From NCBI GenBank assembly GCA_023423285.1, contig JAFAFV010000088.1, positions 1-25,331 on the forward strand: a DNA stretch of 25,331 bases, in the 5' to 3' direction. Both the position numbers and the translations under genes were made by a program. Below, in pieces: positions 1 through 6,817 of this stretch. The notes below the pieces were generated by a model, which searched no databases, was not told where the DNA came from, and saw nothing but the letters and a program-made list of their open reading frames with translations. Position 1 is the stretch's first letter, and each line of letters opens with the position of its first letter. The stretch comes from Bacteroidota bacterium (GTDB taxonomy: Bacteria; Bacteroidota; Bacteroidia; Chitinophagales; Chitinophagaceae).

Positions 1-353
1 TTGATCAATACCCTGGCAACGCTCCATCACAATCAAGTGTTACAAATACCCGTATCACTTTGCAGCCTAATCGCTATTTTGCCCCGGCAGATTCAGGTTA
101 TGTTGCAGGAAGTGCCTGGAACGATCCAGCTACAGAAACATGGGCAATCTCAAGAGGGTTGAAAAAAGATTCAGTGAACTTTGGTCCTGACAGAGGAGTG
201 TCAATAAAAGGATTGAATACAGATTTTAGAGAAAACTATACCTTTAGTTATAATGCTCCCGGCACTTATAAAGTCTATTTTGTTGCTGCAAACAACACGA
301 TTGATGCAACAGCAGAAACAGTGAGAGAACTTACCCTTACGATTGAACCTTAA
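1..353 (+). CDS. C-terminal fragment of a secreted/lipoprotein, DUF5017-like (5' end outside window)
   Basis: The frame is open from the first complete codon at base 3 to the TAA at 351-353, so this is the last ~116 residues of a longer protein that begins upstream. It ends in beta-rich sequence: an Asp-Arg-Gly-Val-Ser-Ile-Lys segment, then Tyr-Thr-Phe-Ser-Tyr, then Pro-Gly-Thr-Tyr-Lys-Val-Tyr-Phe-Val-Ala. From memory this resembles the C-terminal end of DUF5017/PKD-like extracellular domains on Bacteroidota lipoproteins, often found beside SusC/SusD glycan-uptake genes. The internal TTG at 60 is not a credible start. Its stop overlaps the stop of the convergent propeller gene by 3 bp. The C-terminal coding status is solid; the family name is tentative. 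Confidence 0.7.
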   Translation, partial: DQYPGNAPSQSSVTNTRITLQPNRYFAPADSGYVAGSAWNDPATETWAISRGLKKDSVNFGPDRGVSIKGLNTDFRENYTFSYNAPGTYKVYFVAANNTIDATAETVRELTLTIEP

Positions 354-2356
354 AGATCATCAGAGATGTGATAGCTGAAAAGATGCGATTCACTTAGAAA
401 ATAGATTTTCCCGTTTAAATAATCGCCGCCGGCAGTAATTGCCACCGGCGATTCTTTTATTAATTCAATCTGGTGGGTTTGATGGTTAATCCTGGCAATC
501 TTTTGCTTGAATAAAATGTAAATATTCCCTTTTGGATCTTTAACAAATACCCTTGGGCTTTGTTCACCGGTAGTTTGACTAAAATCAGTGGTAATATTTT
601 TTGTAAACAAAACCTGTTTTGTATTTGGGTCAAAAACAAAAAACTCATTGCTATTGACAAAGCCATACACCATCCCATTATTACCAAGGCAAAGGTCAGT
701 GTACACCCGGGCATGGGCAATGGGAGCATCCTGCCATATTACTTTTTTAGAAGCCACATCCATAATATAAAGCGCCGCTTTGGAAGCTTTTACTTCGCCG
801 CCGGTACCGGCAGCAATAGTGGTTCCGCCCAAAATTTTATTTCCCGGTATTTCGGTAATGCTCATCGTAGCCTGGCTTACTACCACTGCTGAATCCTTTA
901 GTAGCGTGCCTTTTTGGGTTTCTGTATTCCATATCAGCAATCCGCCGCCGGTATGGCCGTATGCAGGCGTGCCGCTTAGCACAATGGTTTTTTTATCGCT
1001 AAGGCCTTTGATCCTGTGCGGCCGGTTGATGACGGGGTTGCAATTAAATAGATATGCCGGGTTATTGGTTGATGGCTTGCCGCTGGGGCTTATCCACGGT
1101 TTTAAAGGATCGTATTGAATAAGGTCGCCGCGCGGGTAACCCCCGGAATAAATAAAACCATTAAACGCGGTCATAGCATTAAGCTGGCTATACTCCGAAA
1201 AATTTTTGAAACTGCCAGTAGCCGGATCAAAACTATACATCTGCATCGGGAACGCTGTACCGCCATATAGCTTGCCGTCGGGGCCGGTAATTACACCTAA
1301 TGACCAGGAGCCCTCTGTTTCATAATCAAACTCTACAGTTCGTTTGGCTCCGGCGTTTTTGGGGGGGATGGTAAAGTATCTGTGTGTGAAATGAATGTAA
1401 TCAAGAAAGTCTCCATTTGGAAAGGTTTTGTGGATAAAACCCTGATCCCCTGAGCGTGTGTATTCAGGCGTAGCCGGGTTTATATTTCTTTCATCTTTGA
1501 TGGTTCCGTTGTCGAGGATCATCCATGGGAGGTTTTCTGCATTGTTTGTTTTTGCATATACCCGCCCGTCTGTGCCTCTGTATAAATAAGCCGTACCCAC
1601 CTGCCGCTCGTTTTCTGCAAGCAGTGGTTGTGACTTTTCTGTCTTTGTATTAAAAGCGATGATCTGGCTGCGGGTAGTACCAATGCCAATGTATATCCAT
1701 CCGTTATTATCGGCAGCAAGATGGCGCGGGTACTGTGCCCAGTTTTGCGTATATAAAAAACCGTAATCTTTTATTTCACCGGTTTGCGGAGAGAATTTTA
1801 TAAGCCCGGTTTTTGGATAGGTGGTGGCCCAGATGTTTCCTTCTGCATCTTCAAGCATTGACATAGCTAATCTGGGATTTGTTTTTTTTACGGCAGTGAA
1901 TTGTTTTTTTACAGGATCGAACTCGCTAAAATAACCGTTAAACAGTGTATAGTATTTATGGTTTTTAGAAATGATTGAAGCAAAAGGAGCATCTCTGCCA
2001 TTAGGAAAAGGCGTATCAAAGTGCATGGCTTTGCCGGTTTCGGCATCAAGCAACAGCAGGGTGTAAGCACCACGGTGGTCAAACAGCCAGCTTAGAATAA
2101 TATTTCTTCCATTAGCGTCAGCCGTGGTTACAACGCCACGTCTGTAAGCCGCCTGCGATGTGGTGCCATGATCGTAAAAGCCATTGCCCAGGTCTTTTTG
2201 TGCAAAAGCCACAGCATGATCAAGCAGACCTGAAATAAGTAAGATCAGGCAGAAAATGACATGAAGTTTGGGATAACGATTAATTTTTATAGAACTTATA
2301 GTTTTCTTTGGTAATGATGTCAATAGACATGTAGTGGGTTTTTGTAACATCATCAT
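350..2356 (-). CDS. Secreted beta-propeller protein of unknown function
   Basis: A protein of up to 668 residues. A hydrophobic stretch at about residues 33-51 ends in Ala-Phe-Ala before Gln-Lys-Asp, a convincing signal peptide, so the product is exported. The rest carries repeated motifs of the type Gly-x-(Ile/Leu)-Tyr-x-Gly and Phe-(Asp/Asn)-x-x-Thr, for example around the Tyr-Ser-Phe-Asp-Pro-Ala-Thr-Gly and Phe-Val-Phe-Asp-Pro-Asn-Thr segments. These are typical of Vgb/SMP-30/PQQ-like propellers. I recognise no catalytic motif. The start is uncertain: three ATG codons at 2356-2348 lie 77 bp inside the regulator gene, and a TTG at 2323 would give a more normal signal-peptide n-region. No ATG, GTG or TTG occurs between the regulator's stop and the hydrophobic core, so the genes do overlap. 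As last gene of the amino-sugar cluster it may bind or process the extracellular glycan (inference). Confidence 0.8.
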   Translation of the reverse strand: MMMLQKPTTCLLTSLPKKTISSIKINRYPKLHVIFCLILLISGLLDHAVAFAQKDLGNGFYDHGTTSQAAYRRGVVTTADANGRNIILSWLFDHRGAYTLLLLDAETGKAMHFDTPFPNGRDAPFASIISKNHKYYTLFNGYFSEFDPVKKQFTAVKKTNPRLAMSMLEDAEGNIWATTYPKTGLIKFSPQTGEIKDYGFLYTQNWAQYPRHLAADNNGWIYIGIGTTRSQIIAFNTKTEKSQPLLAENERQVGTAYLYRGTDGRVYAKTNNAENLPWMILDNGTIKDERNINPATPEYTRSGDQGFIHKTFPNGDFLDYIHFTHRYFTIPPKNAGAKRTVEFDYETEGSWSLGVITGPDGKLYGGTAFPMQMYSFDPATGSFKNFSEYSQLNAMTAFNGFIYSGGYPRGDLIQYDPLKPWISPSGKPSTNNPAYLFNCNPVINRPHRIKGLSDKKTIVLSGTPAYGHTGGGLLIWNTETQKGTLLKDSAVVVSQATMSITEIPGNKILGGTTIAAGTGGEVKASKAALYIMDVASKKVIWQDAPIAHARVYTDLCLGNNGMVYGFVNSNEFFVFDPNTKQVLFTKNITTDFSQTTGEQSPRVFVKDPKGNIYILFKQKIARINHQTHQIELIKESPVAITAGGDYLNGKIYFLSESHLFSYHISDDL
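421..458 (+). terminator. Hairpin plus T-run for the + gene, lying inside the convergent coding sequence
   Basis: An 8-bp perfect stem (421-428 with 446-453, AATCGCCG/CGGCGATT) continues after a small internal loop into a second stem (431-434 with 440-443). It is followed on + by CTTTTATT. It lies 68 bp past the stop of the + gene, so it is placed to end that transcript, yet it sits within the last codons of the - strand propeller gene. Confidence 0.5.
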
Positions 2357-3335
2357 TTTTTACAAGTTTGTCATAAAGCGCCATTACGCCCCTGTAACCT
2401 TGTGCTTTGGGTTTCTGGCAAATCAGGAAATCTATTATGCCGGTATCCAGGTAGTTTAGATTTTTTTCAATAAAATCGTATCCTACAAGTGCAATGTTTT
2501 TGATATTCATTTCTTCCAGATACTGCGCCACATAAAACACCCTTGAGTTGGTTACAAAGATCACCTTTATAGCGTTGCTTGTAAGTGCTTCTGCAAGTGT
2601 TTCTTTAATAGACAAGTAATCGGTTTCCCTGATCGTGAGAGTTTCTATTTCTATTTTTTTACCTTCTCTGTGAAAAAATTCTCTAAAGCCCTTTTCTTTC
2701 TCTTCCAGGTGGTAAACGCTGTCAGGGATTTTTGAAATATTAATGATGAGCGCTTTTTCACCATCGTTCACTAAATAGTTTATAAGGTGCGCGCCCGTAT
2801 AGCCGCTTGAAAATAACTCAGGACCTACATAGCACAAATTGTTCAGCCCCGGAACATCAGAATTGATAAAAACGTAAGGAATATTTTTTTTATCACATTC
2901 TGACGCAAATTTTTTTGCATCTTCTACAAAACTTGGTGCAAATAGGATTCCATCTACATTCTTCTTTAAAATTTTGTTTCCCTGCGTAATAAAGGTTTGC
3001 TTATCATTCAGGTCAAAAAAATATTTATCAAAAGTAATCCCGAAGGGTTTTATTTCTGCTTCGGCCTGTTCAATTCCGTTAAGGGGAGCCTGCCAGTAAT
3101 CTGTTTCTTTTGATACAGCGGGAATGAGTGTAGCAAACTTTAACAACCTGCGCGATGCCAGGCGCCTGGCAAGTATGTTGGGCTGATAGTTGTACTTCTT
3201 TATAATAGCATTGATCTTCTTTTTCGTATTTTCAGATACCCCTTTTCTGTTATGCAAAACCCTGTCAACAGTTGCAATGGATACGCCGGCCTTTTGCGCT
3301 ATTTGCTTAACGCCAAAAATTTCTTCGCCTTTCAT
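2280..3335 (-). CDS. LacI-family transcriptional regulator
   Basis: 351 residues with an N-terminal LacI helix-turn-helix at about residues 8-55 (Val-Lys-Gln-Ile-Ala-Gln-Lys-Ala-Gly-Val-Ser, then Thr-Val-Asp-Arg-Val-Leu-His-Asn). The hinge region contains Asn-Ile-Leu-Ala-Arg-Arg-Leu-Ala. A periplasmic-binding-protein-like ligand domain follows, with a Val-Asp-Gly-Ile-Leu-Phe-Ala-Pro segment. Length is normal for the family. It most likely senses the sugar taken up by this locus and controls the cluster, since the genes around it encode a sugar permease and amino-sugar enzymes. It lies 47 bp after nagB with its own candidate -7 element, so it may also be transcribed separately. The effector cannot be read from sequence. 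Confidence 0.92.
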   Translation of the reverse strand: MKGEEIFGVKQIAQKAGVSIATVDRVLHNRKGVSENTKKKINAIIKKYNYQPNILARRLASRRLLKFATLIPAVSKETDYWQAPLNGIEQAEAEIKPFGITFDKYFFDLNDKQTFITQGNKILKKNVDGILFAPSFVEDAKKFASECDKKNIPYVFINSDVPGLNNLCYVGPELFSSGYTGAHLINYLVNDGEKALIINISKIPDSVYHLEEKEKGFREFFHREGKKIEIETLTIRETDYLSIKETLAEALTSNAIKVIFVTNSRVFYVAQYLEEMNIKNIALVGYDFIEKNLNYLDTGIIDFLICQKPKAQGYRGVMALYDKLVKNDDVTKTHYMSIDIITKENYKFYKN

Positions 3336-3372
3336 ATTTTGGTTTTAGTAGCGATATAATACATACCTGTAC

Positions 3373-3380
3373 CAAAAATA
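3373..3380 (-). promoter_or_regulatory. Candidate -7 element upstream of the LacI-family gene
   Basis: On the - strand this reads TATTTTTG, a perfect match to the Bacteroidota -7 consensus TAnnTTTG. It lies 37 bp before the regulator's ATG. No TTTG sits at the expected -33 spacing, so support is partial. Confidence 0.35.
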
Positions 3381-3382
3381 GA

Positions 3383-4132
3383 TTATTTATTCAATTTATT
3401 GCTGCTGTCTTTATCAAGAAACAATATAGCATTGGGATGTGAGCGTAATATTGTAGAGGGAAACAGAGGAGACTGCGGTTGGTGCAGCGTATTGTATACG
3501 GCGTTTGCTTTCAGTGCTCCTGGTACCATGCAAAATACATGAGCAGCCTTCATTAAAGCCGGTATAGTAAGTGTAAGCGCATGTGTAGGCACGTCGGTCA
3601 TGGTTGCAAAACAGCCATCGTTTACCTGTTGTTGTCGGCATTGCATATCCAGGTCAACCACTTTTACCAACTTATCATCATTGAAATCGGCAACGTGCGG
3701 ATCGTTGAAAGCAATATGCCCGTTTTCACCAATGCCCATGCAAACTATATCTGTAACCTTCGTGTTCAGCATATCTTCGTAACGCTGGCATTCGTCTTCC
3801 ATATTTTTTGCATTGCCATTTAAATAGGTTACTGATTTGAATGATACTTTACTAAAAATGCGGTCTTTTAAAAAGTTGCCAAAGCCCTGTGGGGCATCTG
3901 CATCTAGTCCCACATATTCATCCATATGAAACGCATTGATGCGGCTCCAGTCCACATTTTTTTCAATAAGAGACGATAAAAATTCGTTTTGAGAAGGTGC
4001 TGCAGCAAATATAATGTTCACTTCTTCCTGTTGCAATAACAGTCCATTTATTTTTTCTGCCGCCAATGTGGCCGCAGCTTCACCCATTTCCTTTCTGGTA
4101 TCGTAAATTTTAACATTCAGTTTGTTTTCCAT
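3383..4132 (-). CDS. nagB: Glucosamine-6-phosphate deaminase-like protein (divergent NagB)
   Basis: 249 residues of the NagB/RpiA/SoxN-like isomerase fold. Canonical NagB converts glucosamine-6-phosphate to fructose-6-phosphate plus ammonia. Visible motifs are Met-Asp-Glu-Tyr at 70-73 (general-base Asp71) and Gly-Ile-Gly-Glu-Asn-Gly-His-Ile-Ala-Phe-Asn-Asp-Pro at 133-145 (catalytic His139, acidic Asp144). A Lys in Pro-Gly-Ala-Leu-Lys near residue 210 corresponds to the E. coli phosphate-binding Lys208. Differences from E. coli NagB: the loop Thr-Gly-Gly-Thr-Pro near residue 41 is replaced by Ala-Ala-Ala-Pro-Ser-Gln, position 141 is Asn, and 148 is Asp. Asn at 141 is, as I recall, usual in Gram-positive NagB, so only the loop change is striking. 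Its start overlaps the nagA stop by one base, implying translational coupling. The family is secure; the exact substrate is not. Confidence 0.85.
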   Translation of the reverse strand: MENKLNVKIYDTRKEMGEAAATLAAEKINGLLLQQEEVNIIFAAAPSQNEFLSSLIEKNVDWSRINAFHMDEYVGLDADAPQGFGNFLKDRIFSKVSFKSVTYLNGNAKNMEDECQRYEDMLNTKVTDIVCMGIGENGHIAFNDPHVADFNDDKLVKVVDLDMQCRQQQVNDGCFATMTDVPTHALTLTIPALMKAAHVFCMVPGALKANAVYNTLHQPQSPLFPSTILRSHPNAILFLDKDSSNKLNK

Positions 4133-5337
4133 TAAACAGAGATTAAATTAGTTTCATAAACAATGTTTCCTTTCACAATAGTGGTGGTCACATTTATATT
4201 TTCATCAAATATGATCACATCAGCGTCTTTGCCCTTTTCTATTGAACCTTTCCTATTATTCACTTTCATTATTCTTGCAGGTGTATCGGTGGCCATTTTT
4301 ACCGCGTCGAAAATGGGAACTTCGGCAAGTTGCACCATATTTCTTACAATCCTGTCAGTAGTGGCCACGCTTCCGGCAAATGCAGACAGATCCGGCAGTT
4401 TTGCTACACCGTTTTCAATAATTACATCCAACCCGTTTTTTTTGCTGCCTAAAATGCTCGGACCTTCCGGCATGGTGGCGCCTCGCATAGCATCAGTAAT
4501 TAATGCAATTTTATCTGCCCCCTTAATTTTATAAGCAAGTTTTAGTAGTGGGGGAGGCATGTGTATTCCATCGCCTATCACTTCCACATCTAACTCGTCA
4601 ATCAGATAAGCTGCTTCTATTGTGCCTGCATACCTGTAAGCATTGCGGCGTGTCACGCCCAGCATTGCTGAGTATAGGTGCGTTACAAGTGTATAACCGG
4701 CTTCAAACGCTTTTTCTATATCTTCATAAACAGCTTCGGTATGAGCAATGGCTGGTAACACGTTATGAGAAGAAATGTATCTGGCAAATTGAAGGGCTCC
4801 GGGCAATTCCGGGGCTGCACTCCATCTTGTAATGTGTTTAGAGGCTGCAAGGATTTCCCTGTACTCATCAGCATCAGGGTTGCGAATGTAGCGCGGATCC
4901 TGTGCGCCTTTCTGGCTCATAGCAAAATAAGGGCCTTCTATATGGAGGCCTATAAAATCAGCGCCACCAGTTCCTGTTTCAACCACTTTAGCATATGTGG
5001 CCAACGTTTCCAAAAGGTCTTCCTTGTCAGCGCTGAGCGTAGTAGGCGTCATAGACGTGGTGCCATATTGCGCATGTACTTGTGCAATGGTTGAGTAACC
5101 CCCAGCATCATTATCCATGAAATCAAAATCGCCGCCACCGTGCAAGTGAATGTCAATAAATCCCGGCGAGACATACTTGCTGCCTGCGTTTATTGTTATA
5201 ACATCATCAGAATCTTCTACGCTTTCTGAAATCGCATCAATCAGTCCATCCCGCAGGTATAAAACAGAGTTGTTTTTGATACCTGATGGTGTTATGATTT
5301 TGCCATTGATTATTTTGATCAGTCCTCTATGCCCCAT
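4132..5337 (-). CDS. nagA: N-acetylglucosamine-6-phosphate deacetylase-like amidohydrolase (NagA)
   Basis: 401 residues, amidohydrolase superfamily. Canonical NagA removes acetate from GlcNAc-6-phosphate to feed NagB. Motifs in order: Pro-Gly-Phe-Ile-Asp-Ile-His-Leu-His-Gly-Gly-Gly (metal-site HxH region), Leu-His-Ile-Glu-Gly-Pro-Tyr (metal-ligand Glu), Ala-Pro-Glu, Ala-His-Thr-Glu-Ala, Thr-His-Leu-Tyr-Ser-Ala-Met (metal His), Asp-Gly-Ile-His-Met-Pro-Pro and Ile-Thr-Asp-Ala-Met (catalytic Asp). The usual Thr-His-Leu-(Phe/Tyr)-Asn-Ala-Met has Ser for Asn, and the following Arg-Glu-Pro-Gly has become Arg-Asn-Ala-Tyr. This places it in a divergent subgroup. The C-terminal end returns to the small beta domain (Gly-Lys-Asp-Ala-Asp-Val-Ile). 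It is directly coupled to nagB. Deacetylase role likely; substrate identity less sure. Confidence 0.87.
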   Translation of the reverse strand: MGHRGLIKIINGKIITPSGIKNNSVLYLRDGLIDAISESVEDSDDVITINAGSKYVSPGFIDIHLHGGGDFDFMDNDAGGYSTIAQVHAQYGTTSMTPTTLSADKEDLLETLATYAKVVETGTGGADFIGLHIEGPYFAMSQKGAQDPRYIRNPDADEYREILAASKHITRWSAAPELPGALQFARYISSHNVLPAIAHTEAVYEDIEKAFEAGYTLVTHLYSAMLGVTRRNAYRYAGTIEAAYLIDELDVEVIGDGIHMPPPLLKLAYKIKGADKIALITDAMRGATMPEGPSILGSKKNGLDVIIENGVAKLPDLSAFAGSVATTDRIVRNMVQLAEVPIFDAVKMATDTPARIMKVNNRKGSIEKGKDADVIIFDENINVTTTIVKGNIVYETNLISV

Positions 5338-5406
5338 GCCATCAATTGTTTGCTTTATTAGTTTCTAAACTGTGTATTATTAAAGTTGAAGTAAGAGTGA
5401 AAATAA

Positions 5407-5437
5407 CGAAGATTGTTAATTGAATATCTTGTATCAA
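5407..5437 (-). promoter_or_regulatory. Candidate promoter for nagA-nagB
   Basis: In the 124-bp gap between permease and nagA, the - strand has TTG (5437-5435), a 20-bp spacer, then AATCTTCG (5414-5407). The latter is a two-mismatch version of TAnnTTTG. This is the only wide gap within the cluster, which makes an internal promoter reasonable, but the match is weak. Confidence 0.25.
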
Positions 5438-5461
5438 CGATATTTTTTCTCATTGTAACAA

Positions 5462-6790
5462 TTACCATTTGCGGATCTTATGCCCGTGAAAGGCATAAAA
5501 CATTATGTACAGGAAGCAGGGAACCATGATCCAGTAAGCTTCTCTTAATCCGATGGAAGTGGCCAGCGCGCTGTAAAGCGAGGGCGCCAGAGCGTTTGCC
5601 ACAAGCCCCATGATCATTAAGGATGATCCTATTTTTGTAAACCTGCCCAGCCCGTCAAGCGCAAGCGGCCAGATGCCTGCCCAAATAAGTGAGTTGGCAA
5701 GGCCAAGAGAACACAGAAACCAGATGGAAAGATCGAGTGTATGCGGCGGTAGAAAAGGAAGATCTATGGTAAATTTTCCATGGGCTAAAACTACCAGTAG
5801 TGATAAGACTGCTCCCAGGGTGGCACAAAACTTTAATGCTGTTTTCTGGCTGAAAAACCTGGGAATGCCTACGATGCCGAAGACGTATCCCACCATTGTT
5901 CCAAAAAGGGTAATGGAAGGAAGTGTTTTAGCTTCAATTAGTGTTTTGCCCATTGACTCCGCGTAGTTGATTACAGTGTCTATGGATAAAATTTGCGTGG
6001 TTAAGTGTAAGAATAAAGCGATGGCGCCAAGTATAAGTTGCGGAAACTGAAAAATAGTTTTCTTACCGGAGTTAGCCACCAGCACTTCATCCGACTCGTG
6101 TTCCGTATCAATTTCGGGCAGAGGTGAATAGCGAACAAAAAGTCCAAGCATAAACAATACTGCCGCCACAATTGTGTAAGGAACCATCACACGCCTGATC
6201 AGTTCCTGTAAAACAATATCTCTTTCCTCAGGCAGCATCGTGGGTATTTGCTTGAACATTTCATTGTCTGTAGGCTTTAAAATGGCCCATGCAAAAATCA
6301 ATGGTGCTAAAATACCCGCCAGCTTATTGCAAACGCCCATCATGCTGATTCTTTGCGCGGCTCTTTCCTGCGGACCCAGAATAGTTACGTAAGGGTTAAT
6401 GGCTGTTTGCAAAACCGCAAGACCTGTACCGATAGAAAAAAGGCCGATAAGAAACACAGCATACGTACTGAAATGGGCTGCTGGTACAAAAAGCAATGCG
6501 CCTAAACCCATGATCCAGAGCGCGATCATAAGACCTTTTTTAAAGCCAACTCTTTTTAAAAGATAGGATGCCGGCACCGAGATGAAGAAGTAAGAAATGT
6601 AAAACGCAAGCGTAACAAAATATGACTGGTTATTATTCAGTTGAAACGCTACTTTAAAATAGGGTATCAAAATGGCATTAACCCATGATATAGCCCCAAT
6701 AATGAAAAACATACAGCCAATGATGGCTAATGAAACAATCGTGTCCCTGCGGCTTAAACTATTGCCGGTTGCTGATAGTTCAGTACTCAT
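5462..6790 (-). CDS. FHS-family sugar:H+ symporter (fucose permease/NagP-like MFS)
   Basis: 442 residues, strongly hydrophobic with about twelve predicted membrane helices, so an inner-membrane transporter. The segment Gln-Thr-Ala-Ile-Asn-Pro-Tyr-Val-Thr-Ile-Leu-Gly-Pro after the fourth helix, followed by Arg-Ile-Ser-Met-Met-Gly, is the hallmark of the FHS (L-fucose/glucose-galactose) family. NagP-type GlcNAc permeases belong to this family. A hydrophilic central loop (about residues 180-240) separates the two six-helix halves. It lies 27 bp after the oxidoreductase gene and before nagA-nagB, so it most likely imports the amino sugar that these enzymes process. FHS carriers do not phosphorylate their cargo, so a separate kinase would be needed to feed canonical NagA. 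The family call is firm; GlcNAc as substrate is inferred from neighbours. Confidence 0.88.
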   Translation of the reverse strand: MSTELSATGNSLSRRDTIVSLAIIGCMFFIIGAISWVNAILIPYFKVAFQLNNNQSYFVTLAFYISYFFISVPASYLLKRVGFKKGLMIALWIMGLGALLFVPAAHFSTYAVFLIGLFSIGTGLAVLQTAINPYVTILGPQERAAQRISMMGVCNKLAGILAPLIFAWAILKPTDNEMFKQIPTMLPEERDIVLQELIRRVMVPYTIVAAVLFMLGLFVRYSPLPEIDTEHESDEVLVANSGKKTIFQFPQLILGAIALFLHLTTQILSIDTVINYAESMGKTLIEAKTLPSITLFGTMVGYVFGIVGIPRFFSQKTALKFCATLGAVLSLLVVLAHGKFTIDLPFLPPHTLDLSIWFLCSLGLANSLIWAGIWPLALDGLGRFTKIGSSLMIMGLVANALAPSLYSALATSIGLREAYWIMVPCFLYIMFYAFHGHKIRKW

Positions 6791-6817
6791 TAAAAAAAAT
6801 GTTTTGTTGATTAAAGA

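Noticed and set aside
560..1118. Open frames on + opposite the propeller gene
   Set aside because: They are antisense shadows of a well-supported coding sequence and show no protein features.
4132..5337. Loss of the phosphate-contacting Arg (E. coli NagA Arg227) in this NagA
   Set aside because: On careful alignment the segment after Ser-Ala-Met reads Leu-Gly-Val-Thr-Arg-Arg, and the second Arg falls at that position; only the neighbouring Glu-Pro-Gly is changed.
4163..5368. Several open frames on + opposite nagA, including a hydrophobic 123-codon one
   Set aside because: Hydrophobicity is what reverse-strand reading of acidic and polar codons produces; nagA on - has all family motifs.
5426..5446. 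Small inverted repeat ATATC...GATAT followed by T-run on + in the permease-nagA gap
   Set aside because: Only 5 bp of stem, and oriented to end + transcripts, whereas all genes here are on -.
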